From Pelagibius sp028280305 (lineage in GTDB: Bacteria; Pseudomonadota; Alphaproteobacteria; Kiloniellales; Kiloniellaceae): a DNA stretch of 64,000 nt. Numbering within the stretch: the stretch's first letter is position 1; every line of letters begins with the position of its first letter. A program made the position numbers and the translations under genes. The notes under the pieces were generated by a model, which did not search any database, had not been told where the DNA came from, and saw only the letters and a program-made list of their open reading frames with translations. The stretch lies in NCBI RefSeq assembly GCF_965233615.1, contig NZ_OZ247495.1; one strand, written 5' to 3'. Positions 52,101 to 57,882 of this stretch are shown piece by piece.

Positions 52101-55100
52101 CAATACCGACGTCCTCGGCGCTGTTGCTGCCACGGGCATCGGCTGATCCAACGGTGGAAATCGCCTGAGCATCACCGGCCAGCACGTTGTTGCCTCCGCC
52201 GGCCTCGATGCTGTCGTTATCGGCATCGCTCCCGAAACCGGTGGCGACGTTGGTCTGCCGGGCGGTGGCCATAGTGGCGCCGATCGCCTGGGCGCCGCCG
52301 GAAATGCTGTCGCCGTCATCACCCGCGATGATCGTGTCGCCGCCCGCATTTAGGCGGAAACCAATCTCACCGTTGCTGTCCGCCGTATTGTCGCCATAGG
52401 CCGTGGCGACACCGCCGGAGGAAACTGCCTGGGCATCGCCGGCGACCTGGTTGGCCCCGGCGCCGGCATCGATACCGTCTCTACCGGCTTCGCTTCCTTG
52501 ACCGTCCGCGGCGTTGACCTGCCGGGCTTCAGCGGAGATCCCGCCGATTGCCTGGGCATCGCCGGAAACCCAATCCGCCGCCCCGCCGGTGGTGATGTTG
52601 TCGCTGCCGGCCTTGGCATTGACATTCGAGGCGGAACTGTTGCCAACAGCCGAGGCCGTGCCGGCATCGGAAATTGCCTGGACATCGCCCGCCACCCGAT
52701 TGGCGCCATCGCCGAGATCGATATCGTCGCCAGCGGCGACACCGTTCAGCGCTGTGTTCGTCTGGGTCGCCGTCGCCGAAGTCCCGCCGATTGCCTGAAC
52801 ATCGCCGGAAACCCAGTCTGGCGCCCCGCCAGCGGTGATGCCGTCGTTGCCGGCTCTGTTACCGAGTTCCAAGGCGAAATTGTCGCCAACAGCCGAGGCC
52901 GTCCCGGTATCGGAGATCGCCTGGGCATCGCCCGCCACCCGGTTGCCGCCGCCACCGGCCGCGATCACGTCGTTGCCGGCCTTGGGGGCGCGGTTGGGAC
53001 CCTCCGCATGGTTGGTTTGGCTGGCCACGGCCGCGACCCCGCCGATCGCCTGCGCGCCGCCGGAGATACTGTCCGCACCCTCCGCCGAGGTGATGCTATC
53101 GCCACCGACCGCGGCGCTCTGTCCGGCAAAATTGGCGCCGGTCGCCGTGGCCGTACCGGCGGCGATGGCCTGGGCGTCACCCGCCACCCGGTCGCCTGTA
53201 AGATCAAACCCAGCGGTAGCGATGACATCGCTGCCTAGGGAGTCACCGCTGAAGATGCTGTCGCCGTTCTCGGCCGTCGCCGTGGCGTTGCCGCCGGTCG
53301 AAATCGCCTGGGCGTCGCCGGCCACCACGTCATCGCCGCCTTCGACCTCACCGCCAGCGTCCGCGGTGATGGAATCGTTGCCGGCAGAGCCACGGCCGTC
53401 CGGCGTCAGGTTGGCCTGCTTGGCCACAGCCTCGCCTTCCGCGACTGCCTGAGCGCCACCGGAAACGGTATCGTCGCCGCTGCCGGCGATCATCGTGTCG
53501 TTGCCCGCCTGGCCGGCGCGGACGTCCACGGTGTTGGTAGCGCTGGCGGTTGCCGTGGCGCCGTCGCCGACACCGATCGCCTGGGCTTCGCCGGCCAGAA
53601 GGTTGTCTCCTTCTCCGGCCTGAAGAGAGTCGTTGCCGGCGCGCCCCAGCCCGCCGGCGGCATTGGTCTGCTCGGCTGTCGCGTTCACGCCTTTCGCCAG
53701 CGAACCGCCGGAGATGGTGTCGTTACCGGCGCCGGCGAGGATGGTGTCGTTGCCTGCCTCGATATCGCCTTGTCGCCGTCCGTTGTTGCCATTGGCTGTG
53801 TTCTTTGCGGAGGCTTTGGCGTCATAACCCCGGGCCAGCGACTCGCCGGCGACCAAGTCGCCCTGCTCGGCGCTACCAGTGAAGATCAAATCGCTGCCGG
53901 CGCTCGTCGCCTGCCCGCGCTCATTGCTCACCGTGTTGTCGGTGCTGGCCTCGGCCAGCCCGTTCTCGCTATCGGCGAAGGCTGCCGAATCACCGGCGAT
54001 GGCATCGTCGCCGTTGCCGCCGTTGGCACCATCGAAACCATCGATACCGACCTGGATTACATAATCGCCGGTCTCTCGGCCATCGTTATCGACCGTACCG
54101 CCATCATTGACGTCGTTACCGCTGCTGACGATTCCGAAGTAATAGACGCCGTCGGCAGGCACGACGAAGGTCAGTAAGGAATCGTACTCACTGCCGTCAA
54201 AATCCGACGATCCCGGGTCCAGCGCTTCGCCGGAATCTTCGTTATCGGCAATGACGTTGCCGTCGGCATCCAGCAGCCATACCGCCGGATCGAAGCCATC
54301 GCCCTGGCCCCAGGCGAAATCGACATCCAGGGTGAGGATCTCGCCGGCCTTCAGCTCGACACGGTAGAAGTCGACATCGTTCTCCTCGTTGATCTTGCCT
54401 TCGATCCGCACCCGGGGATCGCTGTCGTCACCGACCGTCGCATCAGGCGCAACGCCGAAGTCGGCGCGCGCGATGACCTGGGCTGTTGCCAGCGTGCCGT
54501 TCACATCGACATGATCGCCGTCGGCCGGAAGCTCGACCCCCCCACCGTCGTCGCCGCTGGGCTCAAAACCGGTGTCGCCATCCACAATCGTCGCCGGCCC
54601 GCCGGGGTTACCGGCTTCGGCAGGAACCTGATCGGCACGGATCACGTCATTGCCGGCCGAGCCATCATCGCCGGCGATATTGCTGCTGTAGGCCTTGGCG
54701 TCGAAGCCCTCGGCAAAAGAATCGCCGGCGACGGCGTCATTGCCGTTCCCGGCCCCGATCGTGTCATCGCCGGCCTTGCTGCCTTCCTCATCGACTTTGT
54801 TGAAGGTGTTGGCCTTGGCCTGAGAGACCGAGATCTCCATCGCGTCGCCGGCAGCCCGATTGTCGCCCGCACCGGCATCGATATCGTCGCTGCCCGCGGT
54901 ACCTTCATCTACAGCGGTATTGTGGGTGTTGGCAGTCTGGATTTCAGCGCCGCCGCCGATGACGGTCTCACCGGGGCCGGTTACGATCACCAGGGAGTCG
55001 CCGGAGATGATATCGCTGCCGTCGCCGGCGTCGATGCTGTCATAACCGGCGGAGCCGCTGTCTGCATTGTTGCGGGTTTCGGCGGACGCAGAGCTACCCC

Positions 55101-57504
55101 ATGCCAGAGCATCGCCGGCCACGGTATTCTTGCCGACTCGGGCGTCGATCACATCATTGCCGGCCACGTCCTCCGCGCGGTCGCTGCGGTTCTGGCTGAT
55201 GGCCGTCGCCGAAGAGGCATCCCCCCCGGCGCTTGCATCCGCCAGCGCATCGCCGGCGATCCAGTCATCGCCGGCTCCGCCGTCGATGGTATCGCTGCCG
55301 GTCGCCGCCGTGCTCTCGCCGTCCCGCAAACCAAGATTATAAGCCGTCGCCTCCGCGGTGCCCGACGATCCTTCACCGGTGATGATCGCCGCTGCATCGC
55401 CCGCGATCCTGTCGTTGCCCGCGCCACCGTCGAGAACATCGTTGGCGAAACCCCGGTCGGTCGCGCCCGTCCCATCCGGCGGACGGACGACGCTGTTGTC
55501 GGAATAGCTCACCGCCCGGGCGCTTTCGGCACCGGTCGCCAGGGCATCGCCGGAAACCGCGTCATGGCCGTTGCCGGCGACGATGGTGTCGTTGCCACCC
55601 AGCACCGCGATAGCCGCGCTGCCATCCTGGGCAACCGCCCCTGGAATGGAATCCACGTTGTTCAGCGCATCGCCGGCAATGGCATCGCTGCCGGCGTGAT
55701 CGGGATCGTCGTCCGGCAAACCACCGATCTCTTCCGAGCCGTCGCCGTAGATCTCATCGTCGCCGCTGCCGCCTTCCAGGGAATCGTTGCCCTGGCCGCC
55801 GATCAAATAGTCTCCCCCGGCGCCGCCGTAGAGCGCATCGTCGCCGGCCTCACCGAACAGAAAGTCGTTGTGATCGTTAAACAGCGGTGTGTGGCTGAGA
55901 TCAGCAGTATCCTCGCCGCCCAGCACCCCGGAATCCAGAACCTGCTGGAACTGGTTCTGTGCCTTGGCGCCCTGCTCCGCGCGCAGCGCTTGCGAGCCGC
56001 CGTAGAGCGAATCCCCGCCCTCGGCACCTAAAAGGAAATCCGGGCCGCCGCCGCCTTCAAGGACATCGCCCCCAACATCCGCCGCCTGCAGATAGTCCTG
56101 ACCGGCCAGGGGGTCCGGGTTGTCCTGGTCCGGATTCAGGTCGTCGTTCAACGGGTCCTTGGCATTGGCGTCGCCCGCCGCCGACTCGTCATCCGCGTTG
56201 AGGTCGTTGAGACGCCCGTCGGTGGGAACCGTCCCGGTAGTCCAGTCGCCCTGAGTGTCGCTGTCGTCGCCATCAACCCGTGCGAAGATACGATGGCCGC
56301 CGGTCAAGCGGCCGTTGAAGGTCTCGAAGTTCAGGTTCAGCAGTGGAGAGCCGAAGCCGTCAGGCGCGCTGGCAAAGCCCGGATCGGTCAATCCGTCCAA
56401 GTCTTCCTGGGCCAGATTGGCGGCAAAGGTATCGAGAGAGCTGGTGGCCCCTTCCGCGTTCGTGAACACCAGGTTCACCGCAATGCCTTCCGTAGTGTCC
56501 GCGCCCAGATCCCAGAAAACCTGAGCCGGGATCTCCAGGCCGCCGACGACGCTGCCCTCGGCATCGAAGATCCGCACCACCACGGTCTCAAGCCCATCGC
56601 CGAGGCCGTCACCGGCAAGCTGATAGAAAACCGCGAAACCGCCGGCGGGGATCGTGATACCGTCCGGCACCGCAAAGGAGACGACGTCGCCGGCGGGATT
56701 GAGAAGCTCGACCACCAGGCTCTCGGTCGAAACCGCTTCGCCGCCGTTGCTCCGCAGTTCGATGAAATTGTAGGCCTCAAGCAACGCGGCGGCCGGGACC
56801 GCCGGTTCAGCGTCCGGCAGATCAGGAAGGGCCATCTCGACCGACAGGCCGATCTCGTTGATCAGCAACGACGGCGGCGGCGGCAGGGCTTCCGGATCGG
56901 CAAGCAGCTCGATCGCATCGGCGGCAACCTCGAGCACACCGAATTCCAGCTCCGTTCCTTCGAGCACATCCGCCGTAGCCCCCGGCAGATCGATGGTTTC
57001 ACCCAGATTGTCGTTATAGGCGGTTGCACCGCCGCCCTGAGCCCCTGGGCCGGCGGCGGTCTCAAGACTGGCGTCACCGGTTTCGGCCAGCGCCAGCGCC
57101 TGACTAATCAATACGTCCGCATCGATCTCGACGCCGGCAAGCGTAAAACTCGGCGCCTCACCGCTTTCCGCCAAGGTGACCAGATCGAGGAAAACGATCT
57201 GGCTGTCGGGTGCGCCGTCGCCATCGTCGTCGAAAGTCAGGATGAAGTCCGCGCCGGCAATCCGAACCTGGGCGGTCTCCGGCGAAAAGGTCAAGTTGTA
57301 GGTCTGCCCGGCCCTCGCCTGAATCTCTACAGACTGCCCGGGTCGACTACGTGAAACATCCATTGTCTCCGCCGCCTGGCCAAGACTGGCGATGCTGGCA
57401 TCACCCCCAGCAATGTCATTGCCTTTGATGGATTTAGAGTCTTCAACAGGTTTGGGCCCGGTGTCTTCCTGACTCTCCTGCGCGCGGATAAGGTCGTCCG
57501 TCAT
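43156..57504 (-). CDS. Giant RTX repeat protein, probable type I-secreted surface protein or adhesin (about 4,780 aa)
   Basis: A single frame of about 14.3 kb. The ATG at 57504 follows GGGAGAG by five bases and is preferred to an in-frame GTG at 57528. There is no Sec signal, as expected for type I secretion. In order: an N-terminal region with FILTFDDDGDGAPDSQIVFLDL-like strands; a lamin-tail-like domain (about 56490-56870; LLINEIGLS, NFIELRSNGGEAV); RTX nonapeptides; a first GDAxA repeat block; a PPC-type beta domain (54035-54505); a long GDAxA block; then alternating RTX arrays (GGxGxDxLYGG), a third GDAxA block, and two cadherin-like segments near 47100-47450 and 45430-45720. The end (VRVDVDIFVTVDAS) is a plausible secretion tail. 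RTX repeats bind calcium outside the cell. No HlyB/HlyD genes are in the window. Confidence 0.9.
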   Translation of the reverse strand: MTDDLIRAQESQEDTGPKPVEDSKSIKGNDIAGGDASIASLGQAAETMDVSRSRPGQSVEIQARAGQTYNLTFSPETAQVRIAGADFILTFDDDGDGAPDSQIVFLDLVTLAESGEAPSFTLAGVEIDADVLISQALALAETGDASLETAAGPGAQGGGATAYNDNLGETIDLPGATADVLEGTELEFGVLEVAADAIELLADPEALPPPPSLLINEIGLSVEMALPDLPDAEPAVPAAALLEAYNFIELRSNGGEAVSTESLVVELLNPAGDVVSFAVPDGITIPAGGFAVFYQLAGDGLGDGLETVVVRIFDAEGSVVGGLEIPAQVFWDLGADTTEGIAVNLVFTNAEGATSSLDTFAANLAQEDLDGLTDPGFASAPDGFGSPLLNLNFETFNGRLTGGHRIFARVDGDDSDTQGDWTTGTVPTDGRLNDLNADDESAAGDANAKDPLNDDLNPDQDNPDPLAGQDYLQAADVGGDVLEGGGGPDFLLGAEGGDSLYGGSQALRAEQGAKAQNQFQQVLDSGVLGGEDTADLSHTPLFNDHNDFLFGEAGDDALYGGAGGDYLIGGQGNDSLEGGSGDDEIYGDGSEEIGGLPDDDPDHAGSDAIAGDALNNVDSIPGAVAQDGSAAIAVLGGNDTIVAGNGHDAVSGDALATGAESARAVSYSDNSVVRPPDGTGATDRGFANDVLDGGAGNDRIAGDAAAIITGEGSSGTAEATAYNLGLRDGESTAATGSDTIDGGAGDDWIAGDALADASAGGDASSATAISQNRSDRAEDVAGNDVIDARVGKNTVAGDALAWGSSASAETRNNADSGSAGYDSIDAGDGSDIISGDSLVIVTGPGETVIGGGAEIQTANTHNTAVDEGTAGSDDIDAGAGDNRAAGDAMEISVSQAKANTFNKVDEEGSKAGDDTIGAGNGNDAVAGDSFAEGFDAKAYSSNIAGDDGSAGNDVIRADQVPAEAGNPGGPATIVDGDTGFEPSGDDGGGVELPADGDHVDVNGTLATAQVIARADFGVAPDATVGDDSDPRVRIEGKINEENDVDFYRVELKAGEILTLDVDFAWGQGDGFDPAVWLLDADGNVIADNEDSGEALDPGSSDFDGSEYDSLLTFVVPADGVYYFGIVSSGNDVNDGGTVDNDGRETGDYVIQVGIDGFDGANGGNGDDAIAGDSAAFADSENGLAEASTDNTVSNERGQATSAGSDLIFTGSAEQGDLVAGESLARGYDAKASAKNTANGNNGRRQGDIEAGNDTILAGAGNDTISGGSLAKGVNATAEQTNAAGGLGRAGNDSLQAGEGDNLLAGEAQAIGVGDGATATASATNTVDVRAGQAGNDTMIAGSGDDTVSGGAQAVAEGEAVAKQANLTPDGRGSAGNDSITADAGGEVEGGDDVVAGDAQAISTGGNATATAENGDSIFSGDSLGSDVIATAGFDLTGDRVAGDAQAIAAGTATATGANFAGQSAAVGGDSITSAEGADSISGGAQAIGGVAAVASQTNHAEGPNRAPKAGNDVIAAGGGGNRVAGDAQAISDTGTASAVGDNFALELGNRAGNDGITAGGAPDWVSGDVQAIGGTSATATQTNTALNGVAAGDDIDLGDGANRVAGDVQAISDAGTASAVGNSSASNVNAKAGSDNITTGGAADWVSGDAQAIGGISAEARQVNAADGQGSEAGRDGIDAGAGANQVAGDAQAVSSGGVATAYGDNTADSNGEIGFRLNAGGDTIIAGDDGDSISGGAQAIGATMATARQTNVATGFGSDADNDSIEAGGGNNVLAGDAQAISTVGSADARGSNSAEDVGIAGRDTIEAAAGNDTISGGALAIGAAGATAIQTNEATVSAANLGPGSAGNDSIASDLGGGSGNDDVAGDALAVSAGGNAMAMVSNAATVKGLAGNDEILVAGGSNRVSGDAAAISFSPGGTATAIADNTADNTAGVGRSDAGNDSISAGDDADILAGDALAINVGGGAFATVTNAASDGGVAGRDTIVAGGGNDTISGDALADGVSGSAVVNRGGDDSILGGAGDDLIAGDVLALGGATAELNNAGGNDTLYGGDGNDTLYGDSNDADDSIGGDDDLYGGIGDDVLYGGAGEDFLDGGGNSDALYGGDGIDTLVGGEGSQDTLYGGADGDLIYGDTPDDLDPTSGDDDLLHGEGGDDTLYGGGGADTLSGDSGADTLYGDAGSDVVSGGLDNDFLDGGDGDDSVDGGAGDDTGLYVADAAAQGTGNLYDGGLGLDKLVVTYDVLPNDLALNELLEMVALLGFFSDPAADRDPLDFGGASWGNVTNGFADNSFDLDGDGVDDITVADWEEVEIIVDGEVVEDLCELGAERIEGDDTAENLDGGAGNDTVFGFGGNDSLYGGFCHDDLYGGAGNDFLDGGVGNDLLYGEAGEDTLIGGEGSQDTLYGGADNDLIYGDTPDDANPQSGDDDLLYGGDGDDSLFGGGGDDTLSSGGGPNDDVLVGGAGNDVIYGDDAEFLVIAGEDFGQSSGVAATNTANTSDGYAAAGTGNDLILFGASGSDRFFASGGSFAVGGPALLTNVADVSGFGGEAKAGDDTIIGLGDGGWIAGDALAAVSPFSSTAFVTNSTEATAGVFGDGQASAGNDRLALPLNAETGREESLIAGDALSVSIFGLSDTKAIAENTAVASRGEAGSSVARSGNDDIGIGNGEGFVAGDALAFGAGIGEAGAINTATVEGEDAASARAEAGNDIIRGGDGAKVVAGDAMVWVPNTVSFSELVTALTENTADGAGSRAGNDSIVTGAGNDLIAGDALAGDALAAEDDDTVSATVTNTASDGGVAGSDTIDGGAGNDTISGDALADGPVGSAVVNGGGDDSIRGGAGNDLIAGDVLALGGTTAELNIAGGDDTLYGGVGSDTIYGDSSDSDDGIGGDDFIDGGDDNDHLYGGAGDDTLYGGEGDDFLEGGLGNDALYGDGGADTLIGDEGSQDTLYGGADGDLIYGDAPDDPDATTGGDDLLYGADGDDTLYGGGGDDTLYGGAGDDFLDGGSGNDALYGDGGADTLIGDEGSQDTLYGGADGDLIYGDAPDDPDPTTGDDDLLYGADGDDTLYGGGGNDSLYGGEGADLLYGGLGDDAFYGVDGDDDVTDSGGNDTIFSAIATVLGPGIENLVLTGGDNVDGTGNDLDNSLTGNGGDNLLSGQDGNDTLIGGGGADTLVGGAGDDCYIVDSLDDVVIEDPGEGTDTVKASITYTLGEALENLELTGDAAIDGTGNDENNSLTGNDADNALSGLEGDDTLAGNGGDDTLEGGAGSDSLDGGADDDLLRHDVEAGDSHDTLSGGEGFDTLALTFEGRPEGLVLAELQRLQAFIEDNAAAGGDNGLSDSFDLNGDGIADMTVQDVEALTVVVGGIEDPQAADDRVLTNIPRGSAIDIPFAALLSDDSETLTVVDVESVTGGTAELVDTDGDGVFDAVRFIADAGSGAAGFTYLASDGFNDLSATVGISLRGPGFIRASDADEIIIAGPSAATSQQGSGGNDFIVGSSAASELQGNDGDDTLYGGSQGERLFGGADNDLLYGGEGDDDLFGGDGDDTLYGGLGTDTLFGNLGDDVYIVDSNAETLVEQEGAGTDTVISSVNFSFRTDQANRRNIENLELVGEAISGRGGLRANTITGNDNDNLLNGDGGNDTLYGGLGNDTLVGGATGADLLYGGEGADNLDGGTNSDTLYGGDGADTLIGGDGDDLLYGDSGNDSLTADQGSDTLHGGADDDTLTGGAGANLLYGGLGDDVFYGVDGDDTLLGGDGRDTLYSETTAVLSGDMENLVLTGTDDVDGTGNALDNALTGNSGANQLLGLDGDDTLNGGGEADTLDGGAGNDSVDAGAGDDVVVHRVGAGNSNRSFDTLDGGSGNDVLEISFGPAPNAIGLDELRRLQRFIQDNGDNDVEGFFDLDGDSIFDIAVKNFNRLVDVDGVLQPPAAPGKPVLSNIADGSPIVVPFAALLSGGAAALSIIAVSDAAGGTAELVDTDEDNEFDAVNFVADTSGPTTGSFVYTVRNALGEESRFRVDVESLAGSRVAGSAPDEIIIAAPGFAVLSGDAGDDYIVGGGGAFTVLQGESGDDTLLGGDAGDQLNGGDDDDLLYGGGGNDNMTGDDNSDTLYGGDGADNARGGNGNDLLYGGEGGDTLYGGEGSDTLFGDEGDDLLFGDAGDDTLLGGAGDDTLVGSDDDDLLLGGENNDVLYGDQGNDRLIGEEGSDTLRGSAGDDTLIGGEDGDHLYGGAGIDTLLGGDGGDRLDGGGSDDVLLGEADDDVLIGGSGEDTLLGGEGSDTLDGSFDDDTLYGGVGDDRLIIDGDDRIFEFAGEGSDTVVANFNIDLREAIYDHIENAELQNAAVAERLEGDENANILTGNSFGNQIGGRDGNDTLYGGGGDDSLFGDAGADALYGGQGNDRLIIDEFDSVTEFSGEGNDTVVASFSVDLNDSAFANIENAELLQSANAGILTGDDGNNRLVGNTFDNTLLGNGGNDTLYGGAGNDILDGGAGNDTLYGGTGDDRYSYDGSDSLVELADEGNDTVFTSVSVNFNSAGFDNIENADLVEAAGAANLTGNDSDNRLDGNSFENFLNGGSGNDTLYGAGGDDTLNGSDGADLIFGDAGDDLIYGGLSASDGDDSLYGGFGDDRLLGDFGNDFIDGGAGRDLISGGSGDDRIVFDGEDGSVSGGGDLGDMDTLLIDGVADFIQLADNWGGFEVLDVTDGETNDAIVLNLAEVLDITDTGPSSELTILGDGNSNSGASDLVNLVGNWTEGATSNGLTTYTLSNATVRVDVDIFVTVDAS
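43500..45370 (-). repeat. C-terminal RTX nonapeptide arrays
   Basis: Dense tandem GGxGxDxLx units (for example LYGGDGADN, LLGGAGDDTL) broken by three or four longer spacers containing FxNIENAEL, a recurring module that separates arrays (44480-44520, 44170-44220, 43860-43900). These are parallel beta-roll calcium sites. The dense array near the C terminus fits folding-driven type I export. Confidence 0.85.
48290..48780 (-). repeat. 246-bp near-identical tandem duplication inside the RTX gene
   Basis: The segment starting near 48361 recurs 246 bp later near 48607, encoding an 82-residue unit that includes ADTLIGDEGSQDTLYGG and ADGDLIYGDAPDDPD. Copies differ at few positions, so the event looks recent. 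Related but more diverged units lie near 50250 and 51090. Confidence 0.75.
48930..50080 (-). repeat. GDAxA repeat block 3
   Basis: Repeats built on xIAGDALAxxxx...NTAxxxG.AGxDxI. The units here are more diverged than in the middle block and include FVAGDALAFGAGIGEAGAI and VVAGDAMVWV. It lies between two classical RTX arrays. Confidence 0.7.
51380..54025 (-). repeat. GDAxA repeat block 2 (alternating A/B units)
   Basis: Long tandem series in which A units (NxVAGDAQAISxxGTASAVGDN) alternate with B units (DxVSGDAQAIGGxSATARQTN), each about 45-50 residues and ending in AGxDxI. Together an A+B pair makes a higher-order unit of roughly 95 residues. They keep the Gly-Asp spacing of RTX strands but replace most calcium motifs with Ala-rich strands. 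Confidence 0.75.
54035..54505 (-). other. PPC-type beta-sandwich domain inside the giant RTX protein
   Basis: About 155 residues with the bacterial pre-peptidase C-terminal pattern: VRIEGKINEENDVDFYRVEL, then LTLDVDFAWGQGDGFDPAVW and LLDADGNVIADNED, ending with GVYYFGIVSSGND and GDYVIQVG. It interrupts the GDAxA series. Such domains are typical of secreted proteins and may bind ligands or carbohydrate. Confidence 0.75.
54640..55690 (-). repeat. GDAxA repeat block 1
   Basis: The first series of units of the form DxIAGDAxAxxxGxAxAxxYNxGxxDGExTAxxGSDTIDGGAG, upstream of the PPC domain. It follows a short classical RTX stretch at 55740-56050. Confidence 0.7.
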
Positions 57505-57882
57505 CGCCGCTCTCCCACTTGTCCCCACATACCCCTGCGACAGATGCGAAAACCGGACGTTGGAGGCCGCTTTTCATATCCGTTACATGCGTGATTTCTT
57601 AATCACCTGAGTTCTTAGATGTTCCCAAACATCCGGAGCCCGAGCCCCCTTGCGCGCAGGGAGTTTCAGACGCCTGTGTTCCTGTACATCCTCGCCAGCC
57701 CGCTGAAATTCTGCCCACGCCAGCGATGCCGCACCTGTGAGTAGAAGCAGGTTTAGTAATTGATTTGAATGGGAAATTTGGAGTTTGACCGATCTACAGG
57801 CACCTTTGTCCGAAATGAGTCTTTAGCCCATACAGAGATGTGAGGTTACGATCCATCAACCTTCAGTTAGACTCGAATCACG
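57505..57882. promoter_or_regulatory. Divergent promoter region of the RTX and AraC-type genes with two inverted repeats
   Basis: GTGATT (57591-57596) with AATCAC (57601-57606), spacer TCTT, and GATGTT (57618-57623) with AACATC (57628-57633), spacer CCCA, are two perfect 6-bp inverted repeats of the same 16-bp size, centred 27 bp apart, 87-129 bp upstream of the RTX start. They are candidate operators for the RTX gene. No further gene or RNA is visible in this 378-bp gap. Confidence 0.45.

Noticed and set aside
43500..55690. Tandem repeats as a possible CRISPR array or satellite DNA
   Set aside because: The repeats keep one reading frame, vary at third positions and encode RTX or GDAxA units; there are no uniform repeats with unique spacers.
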